DNA from: DATJLY01 sp035604615
GTDB taxonomy: Bacteria; Pseudomonadota; Alphaproteobacteria; ATCC43930; CGMCC-115725
NCBI GenBank assembly: GCA_035604615.1
Contig: DATNID010000016.1
Span: 62,001-126,000, forward strand
Direction of reading: 5' to 3'
Length of the DNA: 64,000 nucleotides
Positions 1 through 8,417 of this stretch are shown one piece after another. The position numbers and the translations under genes are program-made. Position 1 is the stretch's first letter; every line of letters begins with the position of its first letter. The notes below the pieces were generated by a model. It was not told where the DNA came from. It saw only the letters and a program-made list of their open reading frames with translations, and ran no database searches.

Positions 1-118
1 TTCCGTCCTCGGCCTCCTCGACATTGGTGATGCCGATCTCGGCGAGGAGGTTGCGCATGATGCGCCGCATGGTGCCGTAATCGTCGACCACCAGCACGTA
101 GCGATCGTCCTGCTGCAC
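1..118 (-). CDS. CheY-like response regulator receiver domain (partial, N-terminus only)
   Basis: Only the first 39 or so codons lie in the window. The translation has the hydrophobic strand VLVVDD followed by MRRIMRNLL and an acidic EEAEDG, which is the first beta strand with the acidic pair and the first helix of a CheY-type receiver domain. The phosphoacceptor aspartate lies beyond the edge. The start is GTG at 118; an in-frame TTG at 124 is the alternative. Short N-terminal leaders like this are typical of stand-alone CheY proteins, which pass histidine-kinase signals to the flagellar motor or another partner. Which pathway it serves cannot be told from here. Confidence 0.8.
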   Translation of the reverse strand, partial: MQQDDRYVLVVDDYGTMRRIMRNLLAEIGITNVEEAEDG

Positions 119-204
119 GCCCAATGTCCTTGCAACCGCCGTTTGGGCGCCGAGCCTAGCAGGCGCAGGTTGAGCGCCGGTTAACCGGGTCGTTAACCCT
201 CGGC

Positions 205-702
205 CTACCAGTTCAGCGGCCAGGACAGCATCAGCAGGAGCTGCTCGGTGCCGGGATTGCGCTTGGTGATGCCGGCGTTCGAGATGTGGTCGAAGGCGAG
301 GCCGAGCCGCGCCGCGTTGTCGAAGCGCCAGGCGAATTCGGCGCCGGTCTTGAATTCGATGTGCGAGCCCAGATCCTTGCCGTTGCCGCGATCGAAATAC
401 CCGACCGCCGCGTTCGGCATCAGCACATAGTGGTCGAAGAAGATGAGGTCGGCGCGCAGGCCGCCATAGACATAGACCGACCGCCGGCTGGTGCCGAACG
501 CGCCCACCGTCGGCTTGATGAAGAAGAAGCCTTGCTGGAAGCGGTATTCGGCGCGCAGCTCGGCCGCGGGCTCCTTGTGGTCGAAATCGATGTCGCCGGC
601 GCCCACGGCGACGAGAGGGGGATCGTCGGCCAGCGCGAGCGACGGCATACCCAAGGCCGCCGCGACCATCGCCGCGGCGACGGCGTCTCTCACCCGTGGC
701 AT
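205..702 (-). CDS. PagL-like lipid A 3-O-deacylase (acyloxyacyl hydrolase), outer membrane
   Basis: This 165-residue protein has a signal peptide (residues 1 to about 25, ending in SLALA) and alternating aromatic/hydrophobic strands expected of a small beta barrel. Near the C-terminus is FDHISNAG with H139, S141 and N142, followed by E153. This is the His-Ser-Glu arrangement of PagL, which removes the 3-position acyl chain of lipid A in the outer leaflet of the outer membrane. The protein ends in an aromatic residue, as barrel proteins do. The Met at 702 was chosen because it begins the signal peptide; the frame stays open upstream but there it is only Arg-rich shadow sequence. It stands alone between a CheY-like gene and a peptidase gene. 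Confidence 0.82.
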   Translation of the reverse strand: MPRVRDAVAAAMVAAALGMPSLALADDPPLVAVGAGDIDFDHKEPAAELRAEYRFQQGFFFIKPTVGAFGTSRRSVYVYGGLRADLIFFDHYVLMPNAAVGYFDRGNGKDLGSHIEFKTGAEFAWRFDNAARLGLAFDHISNAGITKRNPGTEQLLLMLSWPLNW

Positions 703-776
703 GTGGTTCCCCCGTTGGTCTTTCCCCGCGCCGCGGCCATCTTGGGGGCCGGCTGCGATTCTGGCAAGAAGCGGCG

Positions 777-1739
777 TCAGAATTTCTTTTTCAGCCGCTC
801 GGTGGCGGCGACGAGCTGGCTGCGGATGCCAGGCTCCATCGCGGAATGGCCGGCGTCGGCGACGACGACATATTCGGCCTCGGGCCAGGCGCGCGCCAGT
901 TCGTCGGCGCTGACGATCGGGCATACCATGTCATAGCGCCCCTGGACGATCGCCGCGGGGAGATGGCGGATGCGGCCGACATGGGCGACCAGATCGTCGG
1001 CCGGCCGGATCACCTCGGTGCGGAAGTAGTGCGCCTCGATGCGGGCCAATCCCAGCGCCATGCGATCCTCGCCGAAGGCCGCCACCGTGTCGGGGCTCGG
1101 CAGCAGGGTCGAGCATGCGCCCTCGTAGGTGCTCCAGGCCCGCGCCGCCGGCATGTGGACTGCCGGGTCGGCGTCGATCAGGCGGCGGAAATAGGCGTCG
1201 AGCAGGTCGCGGCGCTCGGCCTCGGGAACGAATCCCGCGAACGCCCGCCACGCCTCGGGATAGACCGTGCGCATGCCATGCAGGAACCAGTCGATCTCGT
1301 ACTTGCGGCACAGGAAGATGCCACGCAGAACCAGCCCGCGGCAGCGCTCCGGATGCGCCTCGGCATAGGCGAGCGAGAGGGTCGAGCCCCACGAGCCGCC
1401 GAACACGGCCCAGCGATCGATGCCGAGATGACGGCGCAACGCCTCCAGATCGGCGATGAGATATGCGAGCGTGTTGTCGACGAGCGAACCCAGCGGCAGC
1501 GAGCGCCCGGCGCCACGCTGATCGCACACGACAATGCGGTAGTAGCTCGGATCGAAGAAGCGACGGTGGGTCGGCGTCGCGCCCGCGCCGGGTCCGCCAT
1601 GAAGGAACAGGATCGGCACGCCGTGCGCGTTGCCGGACTGCTCCCAATACATCGTGTGATGCGAATCGAGCGCCAGCATACCGGTCGTGTAGGGCTCGAT
1701 CGGCGGATAGAGATCCTGGCGGTGCATGCGCGAGTCCAT
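777..1739 (-). CDS. pip: Proline iminopeptidase (alpha/beta hydrolase)
   Basis: A cytoplasmic serine peptidase of family S33 that releases N-terminal proline from peptides. From the start used here (320 residues) it shows the oxyanion segment HGGPGAG, the DQRGAGRS motif, the nucleophile elbow GGSWGS with S116, D270 in GRYDMVCP and H298 in ADAGHSA. This complete triad and its spacing are typical of proline iminopeptidases (about 310-330 aa). The ATG at 1739 gives the family N-terminus with LYPPIEPY close to the start; ATG at 1727 is also possible. No operon partner is evident. Confidence 0.9.
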   Translation of the reverse strand: MDSRMHRQDLYPPIEPYTTGMLALDSHHTMYWEQSGNAHGVPILFLHGGPGAGATPTHRRFFDPSYYRIVVCDQRGAGRSLPLGSLVDNTLAYLIADLEALRRHLGIDRWAVFGGSWGSTLSLAYAEAHPERCRGLVLRGIFLCRKYEIDWFLHGMRTVYPEAWRAFAGFVPEAERRDLLDAYFRRLIDADPAVHMPAARAWSTYEGACSTLLPSPDTVAAFGEDRMALGLARIEAHYFRTEVIRPADDLVAHVGRIRHLPAAIVQGRYDMVCPIVSADELARAWPEAEYVVVADAGHSAMEPGIRSQLVAATERLKKKF

Positions 1740-1822
1740 GACCGCCAGTCTAGAGCGAAGCCCGGTGAAGGCAACCCGCGAGCGCAACGCTCATGCCGGT
1801 CGCGGTCGCCGGCGGCTGCCCC

Positions 1823-2008
1823 TCACTCGGGGCGCATCTCCCACACCTGCACGAGACGCCGCTCCGCCGCGCAATACTCCCAATGGCATTGCAGCTTGAA
1901 CCTCGGCATGGCGGGGGGCACGACCGAGAGGGAGGAAGAGCGGCCGGGGAAGGCCACGATCCGATCGTCCTGGGGTTCGCTATAGAGGCGGGCCGCTGCT
2001 GCTGCCAT
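1823..2008 (-). CDS. Small hypothetical protein (61 aa)
   Basis: A short reading frame I do not recognise. In its favour, a clear Shine-Dalgarno stretch (GGAGGG, about 5 nt before the ATG) precedes it and the codon composition is normal for this genome. The translation has an Ala-rich start, a basic/Ser-rich middle and a C-terminal part with two Cys and several Trp (CHWEYC, QVWEM), suggesting a small folded or metal-binding protein. It is divergent from the feruloyl-CoA synthase gene, and the two would share the roughly 125-nt spacer as promoter region. No function is proposed. Confidence 0.6.
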   Translation of the reverse strand: MAAAAARLYSEPQDDRIVAFPGRSSSLSVVPPAMPRFKLQCHWEYCAAERRLVQVWEMRPE

Positions 2009-2134
2009 GATACCCTCCGCCGTTCGATTGTTGGCGACAGTCTGGCCCGGAATTACTGTCGGGCCATGTGAGTTTGGTCACCGGCGGAGAGGAATTTTGC
2101 GGCTGCGCGAGAAGAATTGCCCGGGTGGGAGCCG

Positions 2135-3991
2135 ATGAGCGGCGCGGGCGGTCGCCGCCTGCCGCGCTTCGCCAAGGCGGGGGTCGCAGTCGAGCCTCTG
2201 GCCGAGGGCGGCATGATCCTGCGCTCGCCGCTGGAGCCGGCCGCCGTCGCCCGCCGCATCGGCGACAAGCTCGCGAGCTGGGCGGCGTGGATGCCGCATC
2301 GCGTCTTCCTGGCCGAGCGGGAAGGCGCGGACTGGCGCCGCATCACCTATGACGAGGCGCACAATGCCGCGCGCACCATCGGCCAGGCGCTCCTGGATCG
2401 CCGGCTCGGGCCGGAACGGCCGGTGATGATCCTGTCCGACAACGGTATCGACCACGCGCTCCTGGCCCTGGGCGCGATGTATGTCGGCGTGCCGGTGGCG
2501 CCGGTCTCGACTGCTTATTCCCTGGTGTCGCGCGACTACGCCAAGCTCAGATCAGTGACCGAGCAGCTGACGCCCGGCCTGGTGTTCGCCGCCGACGGGG
2601 CGCGCTACGCGCCGGCGCTCGAGGCGATCAAGGGCCAGATCAGGAGCTTGGGCGCCGCGGTCGCGGTGTCGCGCGATCCGCCGGCCGGAATGGACGCGAC
2701 CTCGCTCGGCGTGCTGCGCGCGGCCCGGCCGCGCCAGGCGCTCGAGGACGCCTTCCATCGCGTCGGCCCCGACACGGTGGCGAAGATCCTGTTCACCTCG
2801 GGCTCGACCGGCGAGCCCAAGGGCGTGGTCAACACCCAGCGCATGCTGTGCTCGAACCAGGCCGGCTTCGTGCTGGCCTGGCCGTTCCTCGCCGACCGGC
2901 CGCCGGTGGCGCTGGACTGGCTGCCGTGGAGCCACACCTTCGGCGGCAACAGCAATTTCAACCTCATCCTGTTCAACGGCGGCACCTTGTGGATCGACGA
3001 CGGCAAGCCCGCGCCGGGCCTCATCGAGCGCACGGTCGAGAATCTGCGCGCGTTGTCGCCGACGCTTTATTGCAACGTGCCGCGCGGCTTCGCATTGCTG
3101 CTGGATTATCTCGAGCGCGAACCCGAACTCGCGCGGCGCTTCTTCGCCGAGCTCGACCTCCTGCTCTATGCCGGCGCGGCGCTGCCGCAGACCTTGTGGG
3201 AGCGGCTCGAGTCGGTGGCGATGGCGGTCACCGGAGAGAAGCCGGCTTTCGTCTCCGCCTGGGGCACCACAGAGACCGCGCCCTGCGCCACCATCGTGCA
3301 TTACCCGATGGAGCGCGCCGGCAATATCGGCCTGCCGCATCCCGGTACCGAGATCAAGCTCGTGCCCGAGGGCGACCGGCTCGAGATCCGCGTGCGCGGG
3401 CCCAACGTCACGCCGGGCTATTGGCGCCGGCCCGATCTCACCGAGGCCGCGTTCGATGCGGACGGGTTCTACCGTCCCGGCGACGCGGTGCGGCTCGAGG
3501 ACCCGTCCGATCCGTCGCGCGGCCTCGTCTTCGACGGCCGCATCGGCGAGAATTTCAAGCTCTCGAGCGGGACATGGGTGCTGGTCGGCGCCTTGCGCAT
3601 CGCCGCGATCGCTGCGGCGGCACCGGTGGCCGAGGACGCGGTGATCGCCGGCCACGACCGCGACACGATCGGGCTTCTGCTGTTCCCGAGCCTCGCCGGA
3701 TGCCGCGCGCTGTGCCCGCATCTGGGCGCAGCCGCGCCGCTCGCGGCGCTGATCGCCGAGCCGGCGGTGCGGCAGGCGGTGATCGACGGATTGCGGCGCC
3801 ACAACGAGACGGCGGGCGGATCGTCGCGGCGTATCGACCATGCGCTGCTGATGGCCGAGCCGCCCTCGATCGATCAGGGCGAGATCACCGACAAGGGCTA
3901 TATCAACCAGCGCGCCGTGCTGTCGCGGCGCGCCGCGCTGGTGGCGCGGCTCTACGCCGAGCCGCCGGACGCCAACGTGATCGTGCTTTAG
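2135..3991 (+). CDS. fcs: Feruloyl-CoA synthase (ANL-superfamily acyl-CoA ligase)
   Basis: An ATP-dependent ligase of 618 aa that would activate ferulate or related hydroxycinnamates to the CoA thioester, the entry step of phenylpropanoid catabolism. The AMP-binding P-loop FTSGSTGEPKG is at about residues 220-230. The A-loop segment LPWSHTFGG, the SAWGTTETAP adenylation motif and a GYW-(R)RPDL hinge region follow in family order. Length and N-terminal architecture match feruloyl-CoA synthases rather than generic fatty acyl ligases. ATG 2135 follows GGGAG at a good distance; an in-frame TTG at 2117 is less likely. No enoyl-CoA hydratase or vanillin dehydrogenase gene is adjacent, so the rest of the pathway must be elsewhere. 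Confidence 0.82.
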   Translation: MSGAGGRRLPRFAKAGVAVEPLAEGGMILRSPLEPAAVARRIGDKLASWAAWMPHRVFLAEREGADWRRITYDEAHNAARTIGQALLDRRLGPERPVMILSDNGIDHALLALGAMYVGVPVAPVSTAYSLVSRDYAKLRSVTEQLTPGLVFAADGARYAPALEAIKGQIRSLGAAVAVSRDPPAGMDATSLGVLRAARPRQALEDAFHRVGPDTVAKILFTSGSTGEPKGVVNTQRMLCSNQAGFVLAWPFLADRPPVALDWLPWSHTFGGNSNFNLILFNGGTLWIDDGKPAPGLIERTVENLRALSPTLYCNVPRGFALLLDYLEREPELARRFFAELDLLLYAGAALPQTLWERLESVAMAVTGEKPAFVSAWGTTETAPCATIVHYPMERAGNIGLPHPGTEIKLVPEGDRLEIRVRGPNVTPGYWRRPDLTEAAFDADGFYRPGDAVRLEDPSDPSRGLVFDGRIGENFKLSSGTWVLVGALRIAAIAAAAPVAEDAVIAGHDRDTIGLLLFPSLAGCRALCPHLGAAAPLAALIAEPAVRQAVIDGLRRHNETAGGSSRRIDHALLMAEPPSIDQGEITDKGYINQRAVLSRRAALVARLYAEPPDANVIVL

Positions 3992-4104
3992 CGGGCGAAA
4001 TTGTAGCAGCGCATCGCAATCGCCCACAGGGCGAAGAGGAAGGCCTTGCGCGAGCCCGAAAACACGCGTCTCGCGCCCTGGTCGCAATTGACGAGATCGG
4101 TCAT
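3988..4104 (-). CDS. Possible 38-aa small protein
   Basis: A very short frame convergent with the ligase gene and overlapping its last 4 nt. It begins with ATG after a GGAG sequence about 9 nt upstream. The translation runs from a polar, basic N-terminus into a short hydrophobic/aromatic helix-like stretch (FLFALWAIAM) and ends CYNFAR. The pattern resembles a small single-helix membrane-associated peptide. I do not recognise a family; it may be chance. Confidence 0.3.
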   Translation of the reverse strand: MTDLVNCDQGARRVFSGSRKAFLFALWAIAMRCYNFAR

Positions 4105-4226
4105 GGCCCGATGCTCCGGCGCGTTGAGGGTCTTGGCCGGAAGTTTCGCGCCGAGGTCGCTAACGGATGCTTGACGGGCCGCGCCGATGCGCCGGGAAAT
4201 TCCCTACAATTCGCGACAAATGCGCG

Positions 4227-4748
4227 TCAGCGCGCGCGGCTCGGCCGGTTCCAGCGGTCGTAGCGCAGGCTGTCGATGTCGACCGCGGTGCCGTGGCCGC
4301 GCGGCGGACCCTTGGGGAGTTGGTCCGCGCCCTTGAAGCCGCGCTCGCAATAAAGCTCGATCACATTGCCCGACGGATCGCGGAAGAACATCAGCGCCTC
4401 GATGCCCCGCCTCGTCCAGTAGTTCGAGGTCGGGATGCCGCACTCGGTGAGCCACGCCTTCATCTGCGCCAGCTCGTCGGGGCCGAGGAAGAAGGCGAAG
4501 TGCGGGTATTCCGCGCTCGGGCCGATCATGGTGCAGCCGTCGGTGCCGATGCCGACATCGACGCCGCCCAGGCGGAACGAGGCGAAGGTCGGCTGGTCGA
4601 CATGGATCTCGCCGCCCAGCACCGCGCCATAGAATTCCTTGCCCTCCTCGATGTCGCGGCAGGGCACGCTGACATGGGCGAAGGTCATGCTCTTCGCCGG
4701 TCCGCGCGCCTTGGTCTCGGGCTTGGTGTCGGGCTTCGCTCCGTCCAT
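4227..4748 (-). CDS. VOC-family (glyoxalase/bleomycin resistance-like) protein
   Basis: A 173-residue protein with a Lys-rich N-terminal leader (about 18 residues), then a single vicinal-oxygen-chelate domain made of two beta-alpha-beta-beta-beta modules. FAHVSVPCRDIEEGKEFY opens the first module and the second closes with FFRDPSGNVIELYC. The His of FAHVSV and the Glu of VIELYC are in the usual metal-ligand positions. VOC proteins include glyoxalase I, extradiol dioxygenases and resistance proteins; the substrate cannot be assigned. ATG 4748 was chosen as the first Met after the divergent promoter region. It faces away from the adjacent solute-binding-protein gene, with an 87-nt spacer. Confidence 0.82.
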   Translation of the reverse strand: MDGAKPDTKPETKARGPAKSMTFAHVSVPCRDIEEGKEFYGAVLGGEIHVDQPTFASFRLGGVDVGIGTDGCTMIGPSAEYPHFAFFLGPDELAQMKAWLTECGIPTSNYWTRRGIEALMFFRDPSGNVIELYCERGFKGADQLPKGPPRGHGTAVDIDSLRYDRWNRPSRAR

Positions 4749-4835
4749 GCTGGCCTCCCAGTGTCGCGTGCGCGAGCATAGCACGCCGCCGCCGCGGTCC
4801 CTATAGTGGCGCAAACACAAGGGCGGGGGGACGAC

Positions 4836-6014
4836 ATGCGGCTTGGCCTCACTATCGTCGCCGGATTGATCGCGCTGGCGGCGCCCGCTTCGGCCGACGC
4901 GGTCAAGGTCGGCGCGATCCTCACCCTCTCCGGGCCGGATGCGACGCCGGGCCTGCAGATCGAGAAGGGCCTGAAGCTCTATCTCAACGAGCATCAGAAG
5001 GACCTGCCGCCGGGCGTCACCATCGATCTCGTCGAGCGCGACGACGGCGGCCCCAATCCCGATGTCGCCAAGCGCCTCGCCCAGGAACTGGTCACGCGCG
5101 AGCACGTGCAACTCCTGACCGGCGTGGTGTGGACGCCCAATGCAATGGCGATCGCGCCGATCGTGACCGAGGCGAAGGTGCCGTTCGTCATCTCGCTCGC
5201 CGCCGGCGTGGCGATCCCGCGCCTCAGCCCGTATGTCGTGCGCGTGTCCTTCACGCTGTGGCAGACGGCATTCCCGATGGGACAATGGGCGGCCAAGAAG
5301 GGCATGACCAAGGGGTTCTCGCTGGTCGCGGACTATGCGCCCGGCGTCGATGCCGAGAACGGGTTCGCCGCGGGCTTCACCGAGAACGGCGGCACCATGC
5401 TCGGCAAGGCGCGCTTCCCGGTCGGCGACCTCAACTTCACGCCATTCCTGCAGCGCATGGTCGATGCCAAGCCGCAAACGGCCTACATCTTCGTCCCGGT
5501 GGGCTCGGCCGTGACGATGATGCGCGCAGTACAGAACCTCTACCTGCCGAGCCAGGGCATCACGCTGGTCTCGACCCAGGACCTGGTGCCCGACGAGCAG
5601 CTTCCCGACATGGGCGACGTGACCTTGGGCCTCATCACCTCGGGCAGCTATTCCGCGGTCGGCAAGCGGCCGCAGAACCAGGCCTTCGTCGCCGCATGGA
5701 AGCGCGATTACGGTCCCAACGCGCTCCCCGATTTCACCGGCGTGCAGGGCTGGGATTCGATGGCGGCGATCTTCGCCGTGATCAAGGCGACCGGCGGCAA
5801 GTTCGACGCCGACAAGGCGATGGCGATCTTAAGCACCTGGAAAAACCCGGACAGCCCGCGCGGCCCCATCGAAATCAACCCCGCGACCCGCGACGTGATC
5901 GAGAATATCTATATCCGCAAGGTCGAGAAGCTGGACGGCAAGCTCGCCAACGTCGAGTTCGAAACCATCCCCGACGTCAAGGACCCGTGGAAGGAACGCA
6001 ATCCGCCGAAGTGA
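4836..6014 (+). CDS. ABC transporter substrate-binding protein, branched-chain amino acid/aromatic acid type (orphan)
   Basis: A periplasmic binding protein of 392 aa of the LivJ/Leu-Ile-Val type (type I fold). It has a signal peptide ending APASADA, then VKVGAILTLSGPDATPG, the typical first strand and ligand loop. The lobes continue with LVTREHVQLLTGVVW and the interdomain segment RVSFTLWQTAFPMG. The start ATG at 4836 follows GGGCGGGGGG; further upstream the frame carries no signal peptide. There are no permease or ATPase genes next to it, so it must work with a transporter encoded elsewhere. Its position between two aryl-CoA ligase genes suggests an aromatic acid ligand; that is inference. 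Confidence 0.85.
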   Translation: MRLGLTIVAGLIALAAPASADAVKVGAILTLSGPDATPGLQIEKGLKLYLNEHQKDLPPGVTIDLVERDDGGPNPDVAKRLAQELVTREHVQLLTGVVWTPNAMAIAPIVTEAKVPFVISLAAGVAIPRLSPYVVRVSFTLWQTAFPMGQWAAKKGMTKGFSLVADYAPGVDAENGFAAGFTENGGTMLGKARFPVGDLNFTPFLQRMVDAKPQTAYIFVPVGSAVTMMRAVQNLYLPSQGITLVSTQDLVPDEQLPDMGDVTLGLITSGSYSAVGKRPQNQAFVAAWKRDYGPNALPDFTGVQGWDSMAAIFAVIKATGGKFDADKAMAILSTWKNPDSPRGPIEINPATRDVIENIYIRKVEKLDGKLANVEFETIPDVKDPWKERNPPK

Positions 6015-6033
6015 GGGGGCGCGAGCTTGGCGA

Positions 6034-6114
6034 GATTGCTTCGTCGCTTCGCTCCTCGCAATGACGCTACAGGTTGTGTCATTGCGAGCGGAGCGAAGCA
6101 ATCTCCCGCCGGCG
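6034..6114. repeat. Intergenic palindromic repeat, copy 1
   Basis: An imperfect inverted repeat: one arm GATTGCTTCGTCGC (6034 on, through CGCAATGAC at about 6065) and the other GTCATTGCGAG to GAAGCAATC (6078-6103), followed by a CCCGCCGGCG tail. The same arms and tail recur at 7758-7847. It can form a long hairpin. It lies just downstream of the benzoate-CoA-ligase-like gene stop and of the binding-protein gene stop, so it may also act as a bidirectional terminator. Confidence 0.85.
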
Positions 6115-6121
6115 TTGCGCC

Positions 6122-7660
6122 TTATCCGCTCTCGCGTAGCTTGAAGCGCTGGATCTTGCCGGTGGCGGTCTTGGGCAGCTCAGGCACGAACTCGACCCAG
6201 CGCGGATATTTGTAAGGCGCGAGCCGCGACTTCACGTGCGTTTGCAGCTCCTCAGCGAGCGCCTGCGACGGCGCGACGCCCGGCTTCAGCACGATGAAGG
6301 CGCGCGGCTTCACCAGTCTGTGCTCGTCGAAATGTCCCACCACCGCGGCCTCGAGCACGCCGTCATGCGTCATCAGCGCCGCCTCGACCTCGAACGGCGC
6401 GACCCAGATGCCGCCGACCTTCAGCATGTCGTCGGCGCGGCCGCAATAGGTGTAATAGCCGTCGGCATCGCACACGTATTTGTCGCCGCTCCGCGTCCAA
6501 TGCCCGAGGAACGTGCCTTGCGAGCGCTCGCGGTTGCCCCAGTACATGGCGGCGCTGGTCGGCCCCGCGACGTGCAGCTCGCCGATCTCGCCGGGTGCGA
6601 CCGGCTTGCCTTCCTCGTCGAGCAGCTTGATCTCGTAGCCCGGACACGGCACGCCGCTGGTGCCATAGCGCACTGCGCCCGGCCGGTTGCTGAGGAAGAT
6701 GTGCAGCATCTCGGTCGAGCCCAGCCCGTCGAGAATTTCGACGCCGAAGCGCTCGCTCCAGCGCCGTCCGATCTCCTCGGGCAGCGCCTCGCCGGCCGAG
6801 ACGCAGCGGCGCAGCGCGGTCTCGCCGCGCGCCGGCAAGTCCGGACTCGACAGCATTGCGGCATAGAACGTCGGCACGCCGTAGAAGATGGTCGGGCGAT
6901 GCTCCTTGAGGATGCGCGCGACGATCGCCGGGGTCGGGCGTTCGGCCAAGAGCACGCTGGTCGCGCCCACCGCCATCGGAAAGGTCAGCGAATTGCCGAG
7001 CCCGTAGGCGAAGAACAGCTTCGCCACCGAGAACACCACGTCGCTCTCGGCGATGCCCAATACTGGCTTGGCATAATGCTCGGCGGTGAGCACGAGATGC
7101 GACTGGAGATGCACGGCGCCCTTGGGCGCGCCGGTCGAGCCCGAGGAATAGAGCCAGAAGCAGGCATCGTCGCGCGTCGTCGGCGCCGGGACGGCGCTGG
7201 TCTCGGCCGCGTCCAACAGCGCCGAGAGTTGCAATGCGCCGCTGCGACCCGCGCCGCCCGCGACGACGACATGGCGCAGATGGGGCTGGCGCGGCAGCGC
7301 CGGCGCGATGCGGTCGTAAAGCGCGTCGGACACGACGAGCGCGCGGGCGCGGCTGTCGCTCAACATGAACTCGTAATCGGCGGCGGTAAGGAGCGTGTTC
7401 ACCGGCACCGGCACGAGCCCGGCCTTGATCGCGCCCAAGAACACGGCCGGAAAGTCGATCGTGTCGAGCATGCACAGCATGACGCGCTGCTCCGGCTCGA
7501 TTCCGAGCGTGCGCAGCGCGTTGGCGGCGCGGTCGACCAGGATTGCGAGCCCGCCATAGGTGACGGCGCCGCGATCGTCGATGAAGGCGGTCTTGTCCCC
7601 CCGCCCGGCCGCGAGATTGCGCCCGATCAGATCGGAAGCGGCGTTGTACGCCTCCGCCAT
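6122..7660 (-). CDS. Benzoate-CoA ligase family protein
   Basis: An ANL-superfamily ligase of 512 aa that activates benzoate or a hydroxybenzoate with ATP and CoA. Features in order: an N-terminal NAASDLIGRN segment typical of benzoate/4-hydroxybenzoate-CoA ligases, the P-loop YSSGSTGAPKG at 171-181, the DGLGSTEMLHIFLSN motif that in this family lines the aryl pocket, the GRADDMLKVGG hinge, and the catalytic lysine in TATGKIQRF (K502). Length and motif set match the benzoate-CoA ligase family better than long-chain ligases; the exact substrate is open. The gene is monocistronic and bracketed by two copies of the same palindromic repeat. Confidence 0.85.
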   Translation of the reverse strand: MAEAYNAASDLIGRNLAAGRGDKTAFIDDRGAVTYGGLAILVDRAANALRTLGIEPEQRVMLCMLDTIDFPAVFLGAIKAGLVPVPVNTLLTAADYEFMLSDSRARALVVSDALYDRIAPALPRQPHLRHVVVAGGAGRSGALQLSALLDAAETSAVPAPTTRDDACFWLYSSGSTGAPKGAVHLQSHLVLTAEHYAKPVLGIAESDVVFSVAKLFFAYGLGNSLTFPMAVGATSVLLAERPTPAIVARILKEHRPTIFYGVPTFYAAMLSSPDLPARGETALRRCVSAGEALPEEIGRRWSERFGVEILDGLGSTEMLHIFLSNRPGAVRYGTSGVPCPGYEIKLLDEEGKPVAPGEIGELHVAGPTSAAMYWGNRERSQGTFLGHWTRSGDKYVCDADGYYTYCGRADDMLKVGGIWVAPFEVEAALMTHDGVLEAAVVGHFDEHRLVKPRAFIVLKPGVAPSQALAEELQTHVKSRLAPYKYPRWVEFVPELPKTATGKIQRFKLRESG

Positions 7661-7757
7661 GGCAATGCTCCCGTAGTTGCGGAATTTGTCGCGCCGGTGT
7701 GCAGTGGCGTCAAGCTAGTGTTACGGTCCTGACACTTGAGTCCCGTTAACCAGCGCT

Positions 7758-7847
7758 GTCATTGCGAGGAGCGAAAGCGACGACGCAATCTCCCGCCGGC
7801 GTTTCGCCGCTGCCTGAAGGAGATTGCTTCGCTACGCTCGCAATGAC
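7758..7847. repeat. Intergenic palindromic repeat, copy 2
   Basis: A second copy of the 6034-6114 element, extended: GTCATTGCGAGGAGCG starts at 7758 and the complementary arm GATTGCTTCGC to CGCAATGAC ends at 7847. Between them is the shared CAATCTCCCGCCGGCG tail. Elements of this type are common between alphaproteobacterial genes. No coding capacity is apparent. Confidence 0.85.
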
Positions 7848-7884
7848 GCGGAATGTGTGGGTTCCCCATGTGAGATTCAATCCG

Positions 7885-8409
7885 CTAGAGCTTGAGGATT
7901 TCCTTCGCGTTCTCGTACAGGAACTCGAGATGCGCCTTGAAATTATGCTCGCTGATCGAGCGCTGCATGGTCGCGGTGACCACCGCCAGCAGCAATTTGG
8001 TGATGTCGATCTGGCTCCCGCCCGCATCGAGCACCAGCTCGCGGATGCGCTCCGGCACGGTGCCGCGCAACTCGTCGAACGCGGCCTGGAGCTTGGCGCT
8101 GCGCTCCGCTGCGGCCTTCTCCTGTTGCAGCGTCTCGAGCAGGCGAGCGAGCCCATCCTTGCCCTCGTCGTTGAGAGTGAAGCGTTTCATCACCACCTGC
8201 TGGGGCGGCGGATGCACCATCTCGCTCTCGAGCGTGCCCCAGCCCATCGCCTGCATCATCGTCCACAGCTTGTCGTTGTCGCTGCCGGGCGAGGTCGCCA
8301 TGTGCGGGATTTTCGCAGCCGCGACCGCGGCATGATGAATCGACAGGTCGCCCGGCCCGGTGAAGCGCAGGCGGCGCAACAGGGCCTCGATCTCGGCGTC
8401 GGTTGCCAT
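7885..8409 (-). CDS. Hypothetical protein (174 aa)
   Basis: Not recognised. The 174-residue sequence looks soluble and mostly helical: an N-terminal helical segment with EIEALLRRLRF, a central Pro-rich turn (HPPPQQV), a probable coiled-coil stretch (residues about 85-115, rich in Glu, Lys and Ala) and a C-terminal helix ending KEILKL. Its stop is a clear TAG and it begins 8 nt after the stop of the acyltransferase gene on the same strand, so the two are probably co-transcribed. Codon use fits the genome. No signal peptide or membrane segment is seen. Confidence 0.75.
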   Translation of the reverse strand: MATDAEIEALLRRLRFTGPGDLSIHHAAVAAAKIPHMATSPGSDNDKLWTMMQAMGWGTLESEMVHPPPQQVVMKRFTLNDEGKDGLARLLETLQQEKAAAERSAKLQAAFDELRGTVPERIRELVLDAGGSQIDITKLLLAVVTATMQRSISEHNFKAHLEFLYENAKEILKL

Positions 8410-8417
8410 GGGTCTCC

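Noticed and set aside
6034..7847. The benzoate-CoA ligase region as a composite transposon
   Set aside because: The bracketing repeats are short palindromes without transposase genes or target duplications.
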